A stretch of DNA of 57,933 nucleotides from HGM04593 sp045631205 (lineage in GTDB: Bacteria; Bacteroidota; Bacteroidia; Bacteroidales; Bacteroidaceae). Each line of letters starts with the position of its first letter. Position 1 is the stretch's first letter. Below, piece by piece: positions 1-8,788 of this stretch. The stretch covers positions 1 to 57,933 of the forward strand of contig JAZQUI010000020.1 in assembly GCA_045631205.1 (NCBI GenBank). Direction: 5' to 3'. The notes under the pieces were generated by a model. That model ran no database searches, was not told where the DNA came from, and worked only from the letters and a program-made list of their open reading frames with translations. The position numbers were made by a program, and so were the translations under genes.

Positions 1-88
1 CACCTCTTCCCATCCCGAACAGAGAAGTTAAGCCCAACAGCGCCGATGGTACTGCAAATGTTTGTGGGAGAGTAGGTCATCGCCACTT
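1..88 (+). rRNA. rrf: 5S ribosomal RNA, 3' part (cut by window edge)
   Basis: The first bases match the conserved middle and 3' end of bacterial 5S rRNA: CCGAACAGAGAAGTTAAG, then CGCCGATGGTACTGC and GGGAGAGTAGGTCATCGCCA. The 5' third lies outside the window. The gene is probably the last of an rRNA operon, since an intrinsic terminator follows at 95-130. The exact 3' end is uncertain by a few bases. Confidence 0.93.
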
Positions 89-94
89 TTTTAT

Positions 95-130
95 AAAGAG
101 GAATTCTTGCAAAAGAGTTCCTCTTTTTTT
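95..130 (+). terminator. Intrinsic terminator after 5S rRNA
   Basis: AAAGAGGAA (95-103) pairs with TTCCTCTTT (118-126), followed by a T run. It sits directly after the 5S gene and would end the rRNA operon. Confidence 0.85.
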
Positions 131-153
131 TGTATGTATACATTTCTTTTATG

Positions 154-226
154 GGCGATGGACTCCTTTGGGAACATAAATGTTCCGTCGTCGCAAGCAG
201 TGCTTTGGCTTCGCACTGCCATCGCC
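154..226 (+). other. Foldable insert downstream of 5S rRNA, possible three-way junction
   Basis: GGCGATGG (154-161) can pair with CCATCGCC (219-226), enclosing two inner hairpins: GGAACA/TGTTCC near 171-186 and CAGTGC/GCACTG near 199-218. No convincing reading frame overlaps it. It lies between two terminators and may be a small structured RNA, a repeat or a remnant. I recognise no known RNA family. Confidence 0.4.
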
Positions 227-235
227 ACTTTTTTA
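220..235 (+). repeat. Exact copy of the 5S rRNA tail
   Basis: The 16-mer CATCGCCACTTTTTTA occurs at 78-93, the end of the 5S gene, and again here, 142 bp downstream. Each copy is followed by its own hairpin and T run. The direct repeats bracket about 126 bp, as expected from a duplication of the 5S tail or from an insertion at it. Confidence 0.7.
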
Positions 236-237
236 GA

Positions 238-270
238 AAGACTTCAAATGCAAATTTGAGGTCTTTTTTT
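238..270 (+). terminator. Second intrinsic terminator after 5S region
   Basis: AAGACTTCAAAT (238-249) pairs with ATTTGAGGTCTT (254-265) and runs into a long T tract. From 271 to 408 I see no gene or clear signal; this stretch separates it from the end of the MATE gene on the other strand. Confidence 0.75.
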
Positions 271-408
271 TATATTTATATATGTTTCACGAACCTCGGC
301 AGATGTGGTGCAAACGTAGTACAGTGAGTAGTAGTGGTTGTCTCATACGCGCAATATGTTCGAGCAGATACATAGGTAAACCTCTATGGGTGGAATTTAT
401 TCAGAACT

Positions 409-1755
409 TTATGTGTTGAAACGGCGAGTCTCCTTGCGGAAACGGTTATAATAAAGAATTGCAGCGACAGTGAGTCCAACAGGGAGGCCGAAGGCGATTC
501 CGATACTACCGAGTCCTAGTGTGAAACCTAGAATGTAGCTTGCGGGAAGGGCCAGCAGTATGTAGGAGATGAAGGCGTAGAGGCTCATTGGCTTGGTGAC
601 AGCGATGCCGCGGAGGGCATTGGCGTAGTTTATTTGTATGCCGTCGCTTATCTGGTAGGCGAAGAGGGGTATGAGCAGGGTGGTGAACATTGCTTGTATG
701 TCGGTGTCGGAGGTGAAGATGGCGGCAAGTTGGTGCTGTAAGATGGCTATGCTTGCTGTGAGTATTGCCGAAACGAGGAATATTATGTGCAGGCTGGCAT
801 TGGCTGTTTCATTTACTTTGTGCCACTCGCCACGGCCACGGTAATGGCTGATGCGTATGCTGGCTGCGGCTGCTATGCCGTAATAGACAAGGAAACAGAG
901 GCCGCCGGTGGTGCACATTATTTGGAAGGCTGCAAGTTCGCAGGCTCCTAACCATCCCATAAGGAGAGAGGAGAGGGAGAAGGAGGCGGTTTCCATTCCC
1001 ATTTGTATGGCTAGGGGAGTGCCTGTCTTGAAGAGGTGGGTTATGTCGTTCTTGCGGCTGCGACGGGAGCGGAAGGCGGGTTTGTAGCTGTGGAAATGGC
1101 TTTGCTTGGTAATGAGGATGATGAAGAGGGCTACCATCAGCACGCGTGAGAGGAGTGTGGCGATGCCGGCTCCGGTGAGTCCCATTTCGGGGAGGCCGCA
1201 CGCACCGAAGATGAGAAGGTAGTTGAGGGCTACGTTGGTGATGTTGCCTGTGAGTATTACCCACATTGCGGTTTTTGTGGCTGCGACGGTGTCGGTGAAC
1301 TGCTTGAAGCTGTTGAAGAGGATGACGAATGGGAGCGATGCAAGCAGGGTTATGAAATAGGGGCGCATAAGGGGCAGAAGCTCGACGGGTTGGTTGAGGT
1401 TGCCGAGATTTAGGTAGAGCAGGGTGTAGATGGCGATGATTATTGCGCCGAAGAGGGTGTTGGCCCAAATGCTGTCGCGGAAGGAGTGCCCTACATTGTC
1501 GTCGTCGCGACGGCCATAGAAGGCGCCGATTATGGGGGTGGCACCGTAGCTAAAGCCGAGCATTGAGAAGATGCCAAGGTTGAAGATGCTGTTTACGAAC
1601 CCGGAGGCGGAGAGGGCGTCGCCGCTGTATTGCCCTACCATTATGGTGTCGATGAAACCGAGGATTATGTTGCCGAGTTGCCCTAGCACGATGGGGGTAC
1701 CGAGGCGTATTATGTTGCGGTAGTGGGCGCGGTAGGTTGTTATGGTTTTTATCAT
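409..1755 (-). CDS. MATE family multidrug/sodium antiporter
   Basis: This gene encodes an integral membrane exporter of the MATE (NorM/DinF) family, about 448 residues with roughly twelve hydrophobic segments. The N-terminal stretch IIRLGTPIVLGQLGNIILGF and the motif DTIMVGQYSGDALSASG are typical of the first MATE half. Family members expel cationic drugs or metabolites using sodium or proton gradients; the substrate cannot be told here. I chose the ATG at 1755 (MIKTITTYR). A GTG at 1782 is in frame but lies inside a REP palindrome and would add nine untypical residues. The upstream neighbour is the RAYT transposase gene, with a REP element between. Confidence 0.9.
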   Translation of the reverse strand: MIKTITTYRAHYRNIIRLGTPIVLGQLGNIILGFIDTIMVGQYSGDALSASGFVNSIFNLGIFSMLGFSYGATPIIGAFYGRRDDDNVGHSFRDSIWANTLFGAIIIAIYTLLYLNLGNLNQPVELLPLMRPYFITLLASLPFVILFNSFKQFTDTVAATKTAMWVILTGNITNVALNYLLIFGACGLPEMGLTGAGIATLLSRVLMVALFIILITKQSHFHSYKPAFRSRRSRKNDITHLFKTGTPLAIQMGMETASFSLSSLLMGWLGACELAAFQIMCTTGGLCFLVYYGIAAAASIRISHYRGRGEWHKVNETANASLHIIFLVSAILTASIAILQHQLAAIFTSDTDIQAMFTTLLIPLFAYQISDGIQINYANALRGIAVTKPMSLYAFISYILLALPASYILGFTLGLGSIGIAFGLPVGLTVAAILYYNRFRKETRRFNT

Positions 1756-1772
1756 TTTGTTTCTTTGTTTTT

Positions 1773-1798
1773 GGGCAGACACACCGGTCTGCCCCTAC
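1773..1798 (-). repeat. REP palindrome, downstream flank of RAYT
   Basis: Arms GGGCAGAC (1773-1780) and GTCTGCCC (1787-1794) plus a CTAC tail form a REP-type hairpin. The flanking bases TTCTTTGTTTTT and CTACGG recur almost unchanged around the copy at 2362-2387, so the RAYT gene sits between two longer direct repeats. Read on the minus strand it begins GTAGGGGCAGACC. Confidence 0.8.
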
Positions 1799-1808
1799 GG
1801 GTTTGTGG

Positions 1809-2342
1809 TTATTGGCAGTATAGTTCATCATCGGGCCAATGGATTGGGTTTTCGATGATATAATACAATATGGTTTCGTATGATTTTTGGTTGCGAATTA
1901 TATGTTCGTAATAGTTGCGTTGCCATAAACGTGTATCGAATGGCGGCCACTGTTTGTTTTTTACTCCTCGTATATATTCATTGGTTGTCATTGTTTTAAA
2001 CCATTGTATGATTTTTTGTAGGGGCGAACCAGTGTGTTCGCCCTCTTGTTCGGTGCTTGCTGTTTGCTTTTCTCCTGTATTATGCCAAATGCAATGTATG
2101 TGGTTGGGCATTATGATTTTTTCTAAACATTCAATGTCCTGGAAATGTTCAGTGCATTTATAGAACCATTTTTCAACCATTAACCCGGCTTCGTTTAAGT
2201 GCATTGTTCCATCGATTATTTTTCCAAATAGTGGTTTGTGCGTGTGGGTGCATATTGTAACAAAATAGAATCCTTCTTTTGAGTAGTCGTATTCTGTTAG
2301 GCGGATGGAGCGTCGGTGGTGTATTTCGGGGTTATATGGCAT
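1809..2342 (-). CDS. REP-associated tyrosine transposase (RAYT, Y1_Tnp/IS200-like)
   Basis: The 177-residue product is a HUH single-strand nuclease of the Y1 transposase superfamily. Visible features are the N-terminal RSIRLTEYDYSKEGFYFVTI, the metal-binding motif MPNHIH (His 81 and His 83), and a C-terminal helix with candidate catalytic tyrosines in NYYEHIIR (144-145) and NQKSYETI. RAYTs are usually single-copy, domesticated genes that act on REP palindromes. That fits here: REP hairpins lie on both sides and one is built into the coding sequence at 2018-2043. No TnpB-like partner is present. The ATG at 2342 is well placed and the frame is intact. Confidence 0.9.
   Translation of the reverse strand: MPYNPEIHHRRSIRLTEYDYSKEGFYFVTICTHTHKPLFGKIIDGTMHLNEAGLMVEKWFYKCTEHFQDIECLEKIIMPNHIHCIWHNTGEKQTASTEQEGEHTGSPLQKIIQWFKTMTTNEYIRGVKNKQWPPFDTRLWQRNYYEHIIRNQKSYETILYYIIENPIHWPDDELYCQ
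2018..2043 (+). repeat. REP-like palindrome inside the RAYT coding sequence
   Basis: GGGCGAAC (2022-2029) pairs with GTTCGCCC (2036-2043) and is preceded by GTAG, the same layout as the flanking REPs with compensating base changes in both arms. In the RAYT frame it encodes roughly GEHTGSPL (residues 101-108), just before the conserved IIQWFKTMTTNEY block. Confidence 0.75.
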
Positions 2343-2361
2343 TGTTGTATTCTTTATTTTT

Positions 2362-2387
2362 GGGCAGACACGCCGGTCTGCCCCTAC
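2362..2387 (-). repeat. REP palindrome, upstream flank of RAYT
   Basis: Arms GGGCAGAC (2362-2369) and GTCTGCCC (2376-2383) plus CTAC. It differs from the 1773-1798 copy by one loop base and has the same orientation and flanks. Confidence 0.8.
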
Positions 2388-2412
2388 GGCTTTGGTTTTC
2401 GCTTTGTGAAAG

Positions 2413-2448
2413 AAAAAGCCTGCGCAACGTGGTGTCGGCAGGCTTTTT
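2413..2448 (-). terminator. Terminator of tkt-rpiB operon
   Basis: AAAAAGCCTGC (2413-2423) pairs with GCAGGCTTTTT (2438-2448). On the minus strand the hairpin is followed by a T-rich run, 15 bp after the rpiB stop. Confidence 0.85.
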
Positions 2449-2462
2449 ATAGGGGTTACTCG

Positions 2463-2900
2463 TTATTTAACCGGTATTGCTTCTATGCGTGCTATGTGTC
2501 GGCCGCCTTCGAATGGGGTGTCTAGGAAAGCGGTGACGCATTTGAGGGCTTCTTCTTCGCTGATGAAACGACCCGGCATCACGAGGATGTTGGCGTCGTT
2601 GTGCTGGCGGGCAAGTTCGGCTATCTCGGCTTGCCAACAGAGGGCGCCGCGTATGCCTTGGTGGTGGTTTACGGACATATTGATGCCGTTTCCGGTGCCA
2701 CAGATGGCGATGCCGCGTTCGTGCTCGCCGGCTTCAATGGCGGCGGCGAGAGCGTGGCCAAACTCGGGGTAGTTACAGCTGTCGGTGCTGTAGGTTCCGT
2801 AGTCCTTGTAGCTGTAGCCTTTGGCAGTGAGCCACTCTTTTACTTGCTCTTTTAGGGGGAAACCTGCGTGGTCGCTTGCGAGTCCTATTGTTTTGTTCAT
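2463..2900 (-). CDS. rpiB: Ribose-5-phosphate isomerase B
   Basis: RpiB interconverts ribose 5-phosphate and ribulose 5-phosphate in the non-oxidative pentose phosphate pathway (cytosol). The 145-residue length is typical for RpiB/LacAB. Motifs visible are the N-terminal GLASDHAGFPLKEQ, the active-site Cys in AICGTGNGINMSVN with the anion-hole GTGNG, and the conserved HNDANILVMPGR. It begins 14 bp after the transketolase stop on the same strand and is followed by a terminator, so tkt-rpiB forms a two-gene operon of linked pathway steps. Confidence 0.95.
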   Translation of the reverse strand: MNKTIGLASDHAGFPLKEQVKEWLTAKGYSYKDYGTYSTDSCNYPEFGHALAAAIEAGEHERGIAICGTGNGINMSVNHHQGIRGALCWQAEIAELARQHNDANILVMPGRFISEEEALKCVTAFLDTPFEGGRHIARIEAIPVK

Positions 2901-2914
2901 TGTTCTATTGTTTC

Positions 2915-4927
2915 TTAAAGCATTGCTTTTACTTGCTTATATACGTTTTGCGCGGTGAAACCGAGTTTCTCGTCGAGTACTTTGAAGGGTGCTGAGTAAC
3001 CGAACGACTCAAGACCGTAGACTTTTCCGTTGGGGCCTACAAGGCTTTGGAGGTTTACGGGAAGACCGGCGGTGAGACCGAAGATTTTTGCATCGCGGGG
3101 CAATATGCTTTCCTGATATTGCTGGGGCTGGCTGCGGAAGAGACCTTCGGAGGGTACCGACACTATACGGGTTTTAATGCCGTCGGCTTTGAGGAGCTTG
3201 GCACCATCAACGAGGGTTGATACCTCAGAGCCTGAAGCGAGGAGGATGATGTCGTAGTCTTCGTCCGAGCCGGCAATGATGTATGCGCCTTTTTCGGTTT
3301 GTGTGTAATCGGTTCCTTCGGGGAGGTTGGTTATGTTTTGGCGTGAGAAGATAAGACCTGTGGGGGTGTTGTCGTTCTCCATCGCGAGTTTCCAAGCTTG
3401 GGTTGCTTCGTTTACGTCGGCGGGGCGAAGTACGAGCATTGAGTTACGGCCGTGGTGGTTCTTTACTTTTTCCATCAGGCGTACTTGTGCTTCCTGCTCT
3501 ACGGGTTCGTGGGTGGGGCCGTCCTCGCCTACGCGGAATGCATCGTGTGACCAGATGAACTTAACGGGGAGCTCCATGAGGGCCGCCATACGTATTGCGG
3601 GTTTCATGTAGTCGCTGAACACGAAGAAGGTTCCGCAGGCTGCGATAACTCCACCGTGAAGCGCCATACCGATGCAGAGACATGCCATTGTGAGCTCTGA
3701 TACTCCGGCGTGGAGGAAGGCACCACTGAAATCTCCGGGTACGAAGGGGTGTGTCTTTTTGAGGAAGCCGTCGGTTTTGTCGCTGTTGCTGAGGTCGGCC
3801 GACGATACTATCATATTTTCATATTTCTCGGCAAGGATGCTGAGTACGGTTGCTGATGCGTTGCGGGTGGGGCCGTCGGCTTTCTGCTCTATGGCGTTCC
3901 AGTCGATTGCAGGGTGTGAGCCAGCGAACCACTCGGCCATCTTGATGGCTTTGTCGGGGTTGGCGGCTGCCCAAGCAGCTTTCTGCTGCTTGCGCTCGGC
4001 TACTATGTTACGCAACTCGGCAAGGCGGTTGTCGTACATTTCTTTCACTTCGGGGAAGAAGGTGAAGGGGTTCTCTACATCGCCACCGAGGTTTTTGATG
4101 GTGTTGATGTATGCGTCGCCACCAAGGGGGGCTCCGTGTGTGGCGCAGTCGAATTCGTAGCTGCTGCCGTCGGCACGGCGACAGCCTTTACCCATTACGG
4201 TGTTACCGATGATGAGGGTGGGGCGCTCTTGCTCGGCTTTGGCCTCGGTGAGGGCGGCGCGGATGGCGTCGCAGTCGTTACCGTCGATGGTGATGACTTT
4301 CCAGCCCCAAGCTTCGTATTTCTTTGCTGTGTCTTCCCACATTACCTGGTCGCAACGGGTTGAGAGCTGTATCTGGTTGGCGTCGTAGAACATTATGAGG
4401 TTGTTGAGCTTGAGGAAACCTGCCATACGGCCTGCGCCTTGTGAGATTTCTTCCTGTACGCCACCGTCGGAGATGAAGGCGTAGATGGTCTGTCCCATAA
4501 CTTCTTTGCCCAAACGTGCCTCGAGGAATTTTGCGGCTATGGCTGCTCCTACTGCGTAGGTGTGGCCCTGGCCCAAGGGGCCTGAGGTGTTCTCGATTCC
4601 GCGTGCGAAGTTTACTTCAGGGTGGCCGGGTGTGGCGCTGCCCCACTGACGGAGCTCTTTGAGCTCGTCCATTGTGTATTTGTCGCAGAGTGCAAGTACT
4701 GAGTAGAGCATTGGTGACATATGACCGGGGTCGAGGAAGAAACGGTCACGGCCTTCCCATAGGGGATTTTCGGGGTCGTAGACCATAAACTCTGAATAGA
4801 GTACGTTTATGAAGTCGGCTCCGCCCATTGCTCCGCCAGGGTGGCCTGATTTTGCTTTCTCTACCATTGCAGCCGACAATATTCTTATGTTGTCTGCTGC
4901 TTTGTTCATCAGTTGCTTGCTGTTCAT
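2915..4927 (-). CDS. tkt: Transketolase
   Basis: Transketolase is a thiamin-diphosphate enzyme that moves two-carbon units between sugar phosphates in the cytosol. The 670-residue protein carries the N-terminal substrate loop KSGHPGGAMGGADF, the GPLGQGHTYAVG motif, the TPP-binding GDG-equivalent ISDGGVQEEI with a downstream NN (KLNNLIMFYDANQI), and the central HDAFRVGEDGPTHEPVEQ block of the pyrimidine domain. Its dependence on TPP links it functionally to the thiamin operon at 47911-51600. It is the first gene of the operon, with rpiB downstream, and is divergent from tex. Confidence 0.96.
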   Translation of the reverse strand: MNSKQLMNKAADNIRILSAAMVEKAKSGHPGGAMGGADFINVLYSEFMVYDPENPLWEGRDRFFLDPGHMSPMLYSVLALCDKYTMDELKELRQWGSATPGHPEVNFARGIENTSGPLGQGHTYAVGAAIAAKFLEARLGKEVMGQTIYAFISDGGVQEEISQGAGRMAGFLKLNNLIMFYDANQIQLSTRCDQVMWEDTAKKYEAWGWKVITIDGNDCDAIRAALTEAKAEQERPTLIIGNTVMGKGCRRADGSSYEFDCATHGAPLGGDAYINTIKNLGGDVENPFTFFPEVKEMYDNRLAELRNIVAERKQQKAAWAAANPDKAIKMAEWFAGSHPAIDWNAIEQKADGPTRNASATVLSILAEKYENMIVSSADLSNSDKTDGFLKKTHPFVPGDFSGAFLHAGVSELTMACLCIGMALHGGVIAACGTFFVFSDYMKPAIRMAALMELPVKFIWSHDAFRVGEDGPTHEPVEQEAQVRLMEKVKNHHGRNSMLVLRPADVNEATQAWKLAMENDNTPTGLIFSRQNITNLPEGTDYTQTEKGAYIIAGSDEDYDIILLASGSEVSTLVDGAKLLKADGIKTRIVSVPSEGLFRSQPQQYQESILPRDAKIFGLTAGLPVNLQSLVGPNGKVYGLESFGYSAPFKVLDEKLGFTAQNVYKQVKAML

Positions 4928-4998
4928 ACCAATATGTATTGTTTAGGTAAGTTATTTTTTGTTTTTATGGCTTTTTATATGCCTTTGTTTATTAACTG

Positions 4999-5006
4999 CA
5001 AATTTA
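4999..5006 (-). promoter_or_regulatory. Candidate -7 box for tkt
   Basis: On the minus strand this reads TAAATTTG, matching the Bacteroidota -7 consensus TAnnTTTG, 72 bp upstream of the tkt start. No clean -33 TTTG is seen at the expected distance. The 244-bp divergent tkt/tex gap otherwise holds only AT-rich sequence. Confidence 0.35.
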
Positions 5007-5133
5007 GTACTTTTTGTTTGAATGTTAAGCATCTTTTTATGATGATTTTTCAACAATTGTCTTTTGTTTGGAGGGTAGGTGTTTTTTTCTCTCTTTTTGG
5101 GGTGAAGGTGGGTGTTTTTGTGGGCTTTTGTTG

Positions 5134-5141
5134 TATCTTCG
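5134..5141 (+). promoter_or_regulatory. Candidate -7 box for tex
   Basis: TATCTTCG is one base from TAnnTTTG and lies about 30 bp before the tex ATG, which would give a short leader. The -33 match is weak. Confidence 0.3.
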
Positions 5142-5171
5142 CTCTGTTTGATTTTTTATGATTTTTGACTT

Positions 5172-7286
5172 ATGATGCTGGTAAATATTATATCGAAGGA
5201 ACTTGGTTTGGCTGCCGACAAGGTGCGCAATGTGGTTGACTTGCTTGAAAACGGTGCTACTGTACCGTTTATAGCGCGTTACAGGAAGGAGGCTACCGGG
5301 TCGATGGATGAGGTGGCTGTGGGTGATGTGAAGGAGCGTTATGAGAGGTTGAAGGCGCTGGTACAGAGAAAGGCGACAATTGTGGCGACGATTGAGGAGC
5401 AGGGAAAGCTGACCGAGGAACTTAAACGACGCATAGATGGTTGTTTCGATGCGGTGGAACTGGAAGATATTTATTTGCCTTACAAGCCTAAACGTCGCAC
5501 ACGTGCGACGGTGGCAAGGGAACGTGGCTTGGAACCGCTTGCCGATGTGCTGTGGTTGCAGCAGGTGGCCGATGTGGCGGGCAGGGCACGTGCGTTTGTG
5601 TGTGCCGAGGTGCCTGCACCTGATGATGCCATTGCTGGTGCGTGTGATATTGTGGCGGAGCGAGTGGCCGAGGATGAGTGGGCGCGTGGTGCTATGCGTC
5701 GTTTGTTTGCCCGTCGTGGTGTGCTTGTGTCGCGTGTGGTGAAGGGCAAGGAGGCCGATGGTATAAAGTATTCCGATTATTATGAGTGGGAGGAGCCTGT
5801 GGGGCGTATTTCGTCGCACCGCTTGTTAGCTATACTGCGTGGCGAGGAAGAGGGTTTCCTGCGTGTGAGTATTGGTGTGAGTGTCGAGGAGGCTTGTGAA
5901 CAACTCTTCCGCCGTTTTATAAAGCGTGGTTCGCCTGTGAGGGTTATTCTCGAGGGGGCTGTGGGTGATGCTTTCAAGCGTTTGCTTGCGCCGTCGATAG
6001 AGAATGAGACGATGGCGGTTGCAAAATCGAAGGCTGATGAGGAGGCTATTGCTGTGTTTGCCGAGAATTTGCGACAGCTGTTGTTGTCATCGCCGCTTGG
6101 GCAGAAGGCGGTGTTGGCTATTGACCCGGGATTCCGCACCGGTTGTAAGGTGGTGGCTCTTGATAAACAGGGTAACTTGTTGCACCACACTGTGATATAC
6201 CCGCACGCGCCGCAGAACGACCGCGAGGGGGCTGCCGCTGTGTTGGCTTCGCTTGTGAAGAGGTTTGCTGTGGAGGCTTTTGCTATTGGTAATGGTACGG
6301 CGGGGCGCGAGACAGAGGCGTTTGTGCGCTCCTTGGGGCTTGAACCTGAGGTGTTTGTGGTGAACGAGGATGGTGCGTCGGTCTATTCGGCATCGGCGGT
6401 GGCGCGCGAGGAGTTCCCCGAGGAGGATGTGACGGTGCGTGGGGCTGTGTCCATTGGTCGCAGGTTGATTGACCCGCTGTCGGAATTAGTGAAGATTGAG
6501 CCGCGCTCAATTGGGGTGGGGCAGTACCAGCATAGTGTGGACCAAACAAGGTTGAAGGAGAGGCTCGATGTTGTGGTGGAGAGTTGTGTGAATCTTGTGG
6601 GTGTGAATGTGAATACTGCTACGAAGCAGATTTTGACACATATCTCGGGGCTTGGGCCTGCTCTTGCTGAGAATATTGTGCGTTACAGGGCTGAGAATGG
6701 CGATTTTTCGTCGCGAAAGGCTCTTTTAAAGGTGCCGCGCTTGGGTGCGAAGGCTTTTGAGCAGGCGGCAGGTTTCTTGCGCGTAGTGGGTGGCAAGCAG
6801 TTGCTCGATAACACGGCAGTGCATCCTGAGTCGTATGAGGTGGTGGAGAGAATGGCTGCCGCAACAGGGGTGTCTCTTGAGAATTTCATTATGGACAAGG
6901 AACTGCGTGCGCGTGTTGTGCTGAAGGATTTTGTTACCGACAAGGTGGGTATGCCTACTTTGAACGATATTATGGATGCGCTGAACAAGCGTGGACTCGA
7001 CCCTCGTGAGCCGGCAAAGGCTTTTGCTTTTGATGCTAATGTTCACGAGATTGAGGACTTGCATGAGGGTATGATTCTGCCAGGTATTGTTACTAATATT
7101 ACTGCTTTCGGTGCGTTTGTGAATGTGGGTGTACACCAGGATGGGTTGGTGCATATTTCGCAACTTGCCGACAGATTCGTGTCGTCGCCCGGTGATGTGG
7201 TGAAACTTGGCCAGCAGGTGATGGTGCGTGTGGTTGAGGTTGACCTCAAACGTCGCCGCATTGGTTTGAGTATGCGTGGGGTGTGA
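5172..7286 (+). CDS. tex: Tex family RNA-binding transcription accessory protein
   Basis: The 704-residue protein has the Tex domain order. The N-terminal helical region contains NGATVPFIARYRKEATGSMD. A YqgF/RNase H-like domain follows (AIDPGFRTGCKVVALD, then AIGNGTAGRETEAF). Next are helix-hairpin-helix segments (LTHISGLGPALAENIVRYR; LLKVPRLGAKAFEQAAG) and a C-terminal S1 domain (EGMILPGIVTNITAFGAFVN, then DGLVHISQL). Tex binds nucleic acid and influences transcription and RNA turnover; its exact role in Bacteroidales is not known to me. ATG codons at 5172 and 5175 are both possible starts. The downstream REP at 7333 is the only hairpin after the stop. Confidence 0.95.
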   Translation: MMLVNIISKELGLAADKVRNVVDLLENGATVPFIARYRKEATGSMDEVAVGDVKERYERLKALVQRKATIVATIEEQGKLTEELKRRIDGCFDAVELEDIYLPYKPKRRTRATVARERGLEPLADVLWLQQVADVAGRARAFVCAEVPAPDDAIAGACDIVAERVAEDEWARGAMRRLFARRGVLVSRVVKGKEADGIKYSDYYEWEEPVGRISSHRLLAILRGEEEGFLRVSIGVSVEEACEQLFRRFIKRGSPVRVILEGAVGDAFKRLLAPSIENETMAVAKSKADEEAIAVFAENLRQLLLSSPLGQKAVLAIDPGFRTGCKVVALDKQGNLLHHTVIYPHAPQNDREGAAAVLASLVKRFAVEAFAIGNGTAGRETEAFVRSLGLEPEVFVVNEDGASVYSASAVAREEFPEEDVTVRGAVSIGRRLIDPLSELVKIEPRSIGVGQYQHSVDQTRLKERLDVVVESCVNLVGVNVNTATKQILTHISGLGPALAENIVRYRAENGDFSSRKALLKVPRLGAKAFEQAAGFLRVVGGKQLLDNTAVHPESYEVVERMAAATGVSLENFIMDKELRARVVLKDFVTDKVGMPTLNDIMDALNKRGLDPREPAKAFAFDANVHEIEDLHEGMILPGIVTNITAFGAFVNVGVHQDGLVHISQLADRFVSSPGDVVKLGQQVMVRVVEVDLKRRRIGLSMRGV

Positions 7287-7332
7287 TTGCGTGTGGCTTT
7301 GTTTTTTCCGCTGGCGCGTAATTGCGTATAAT

Positions 7333-7362
7333 GTAGGGGCAGACCGATGTGTCTGCCCCTAC
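7333..7362 (+). repeat. REP palindrome after tex, perfect 12-bp arms
   Basis: GTAGGGGCAGAC (7333-7344) pairs exactly with GTCTGCCCCTAC (7351-7362). It has the same core as the REPs flanking the RAYT gene, 5 kb away. It may stabilise the tex mRNA end or act as a weak terminator, but no strong T run follows directly. Confidence 0.8.
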
Positions 7363-7428
7363 AATCGCAAGTTTTTATCAATTCATTTCAGAGGTGTTAT
7401 TTTTATCTGATGCATCGCATCGTGAAGT

Positions 7429-7481
7429 ACTCCCTCCGTCACTGCACTTTGTTTGTGACAACTTCCTTCACTAGGCGGAGT
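7429..7481 (+). repeat. Imperfect palindromic element in tex-galK gap
   Basis: ACTCC (7429-7433) can pair with GGAGT (7477-7481), enclosing GTCAC/GTGAC (7438-7442 and 7455-7459). The stretch 7363-7530 holds no reading frame and looks like a decayed dispersed repeat. A genome-wide copy count is needed to confirm it. Confidence 0.35.
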
Positions 7482-7532
7482 TTAAATATGCAATTCAATA
7501 GCAGTGCCGGATTGTAACTCATTAGAGGAAAT

Positions 7533-7566
7533 AAAAAATGCCGAGGAAAAATCCTCGGCATTTTTT
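7533..7566 (-). terminator. Terminator of gal operon
   Basis: AAAAAATGCCGAGGA (7533-7547) pairs with TCCTCGGCATTTTTT (7552-7566). It lies 20 bp beyond the galK stop, with a T run on the minus strand. Confidence 0.9.
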
Positions 7567-7585
7567 AGTATGCTAAATCTGTGAA

Positions 7586-8740
<1,155 letters not shown>

Positions 8741-8788
8741 TGTTTTAAAATGTTATATGGTTAGTTACTTAAAGTTACTGTCAAAATC

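Noticed and set aside
809..1468. 219-residue frame on the same strand as the MATE gene
   Set aside because: It is a shadow frame with His/Arg/Pro-rich composition and no domain.
1756..1782. GTG start of the MATE gene
   Set aside because: It lies inside the REP palindrome and adds nine residues not typical of MATE proteins; the ATG at 1755 is better.
1809..2342. RAYT gene as an active IS200/IS605 insertion sequence
   Set aside because: No TnpB or element ends are seen; sequence features fit RAYT with REP hairpins rather than a standard IS.
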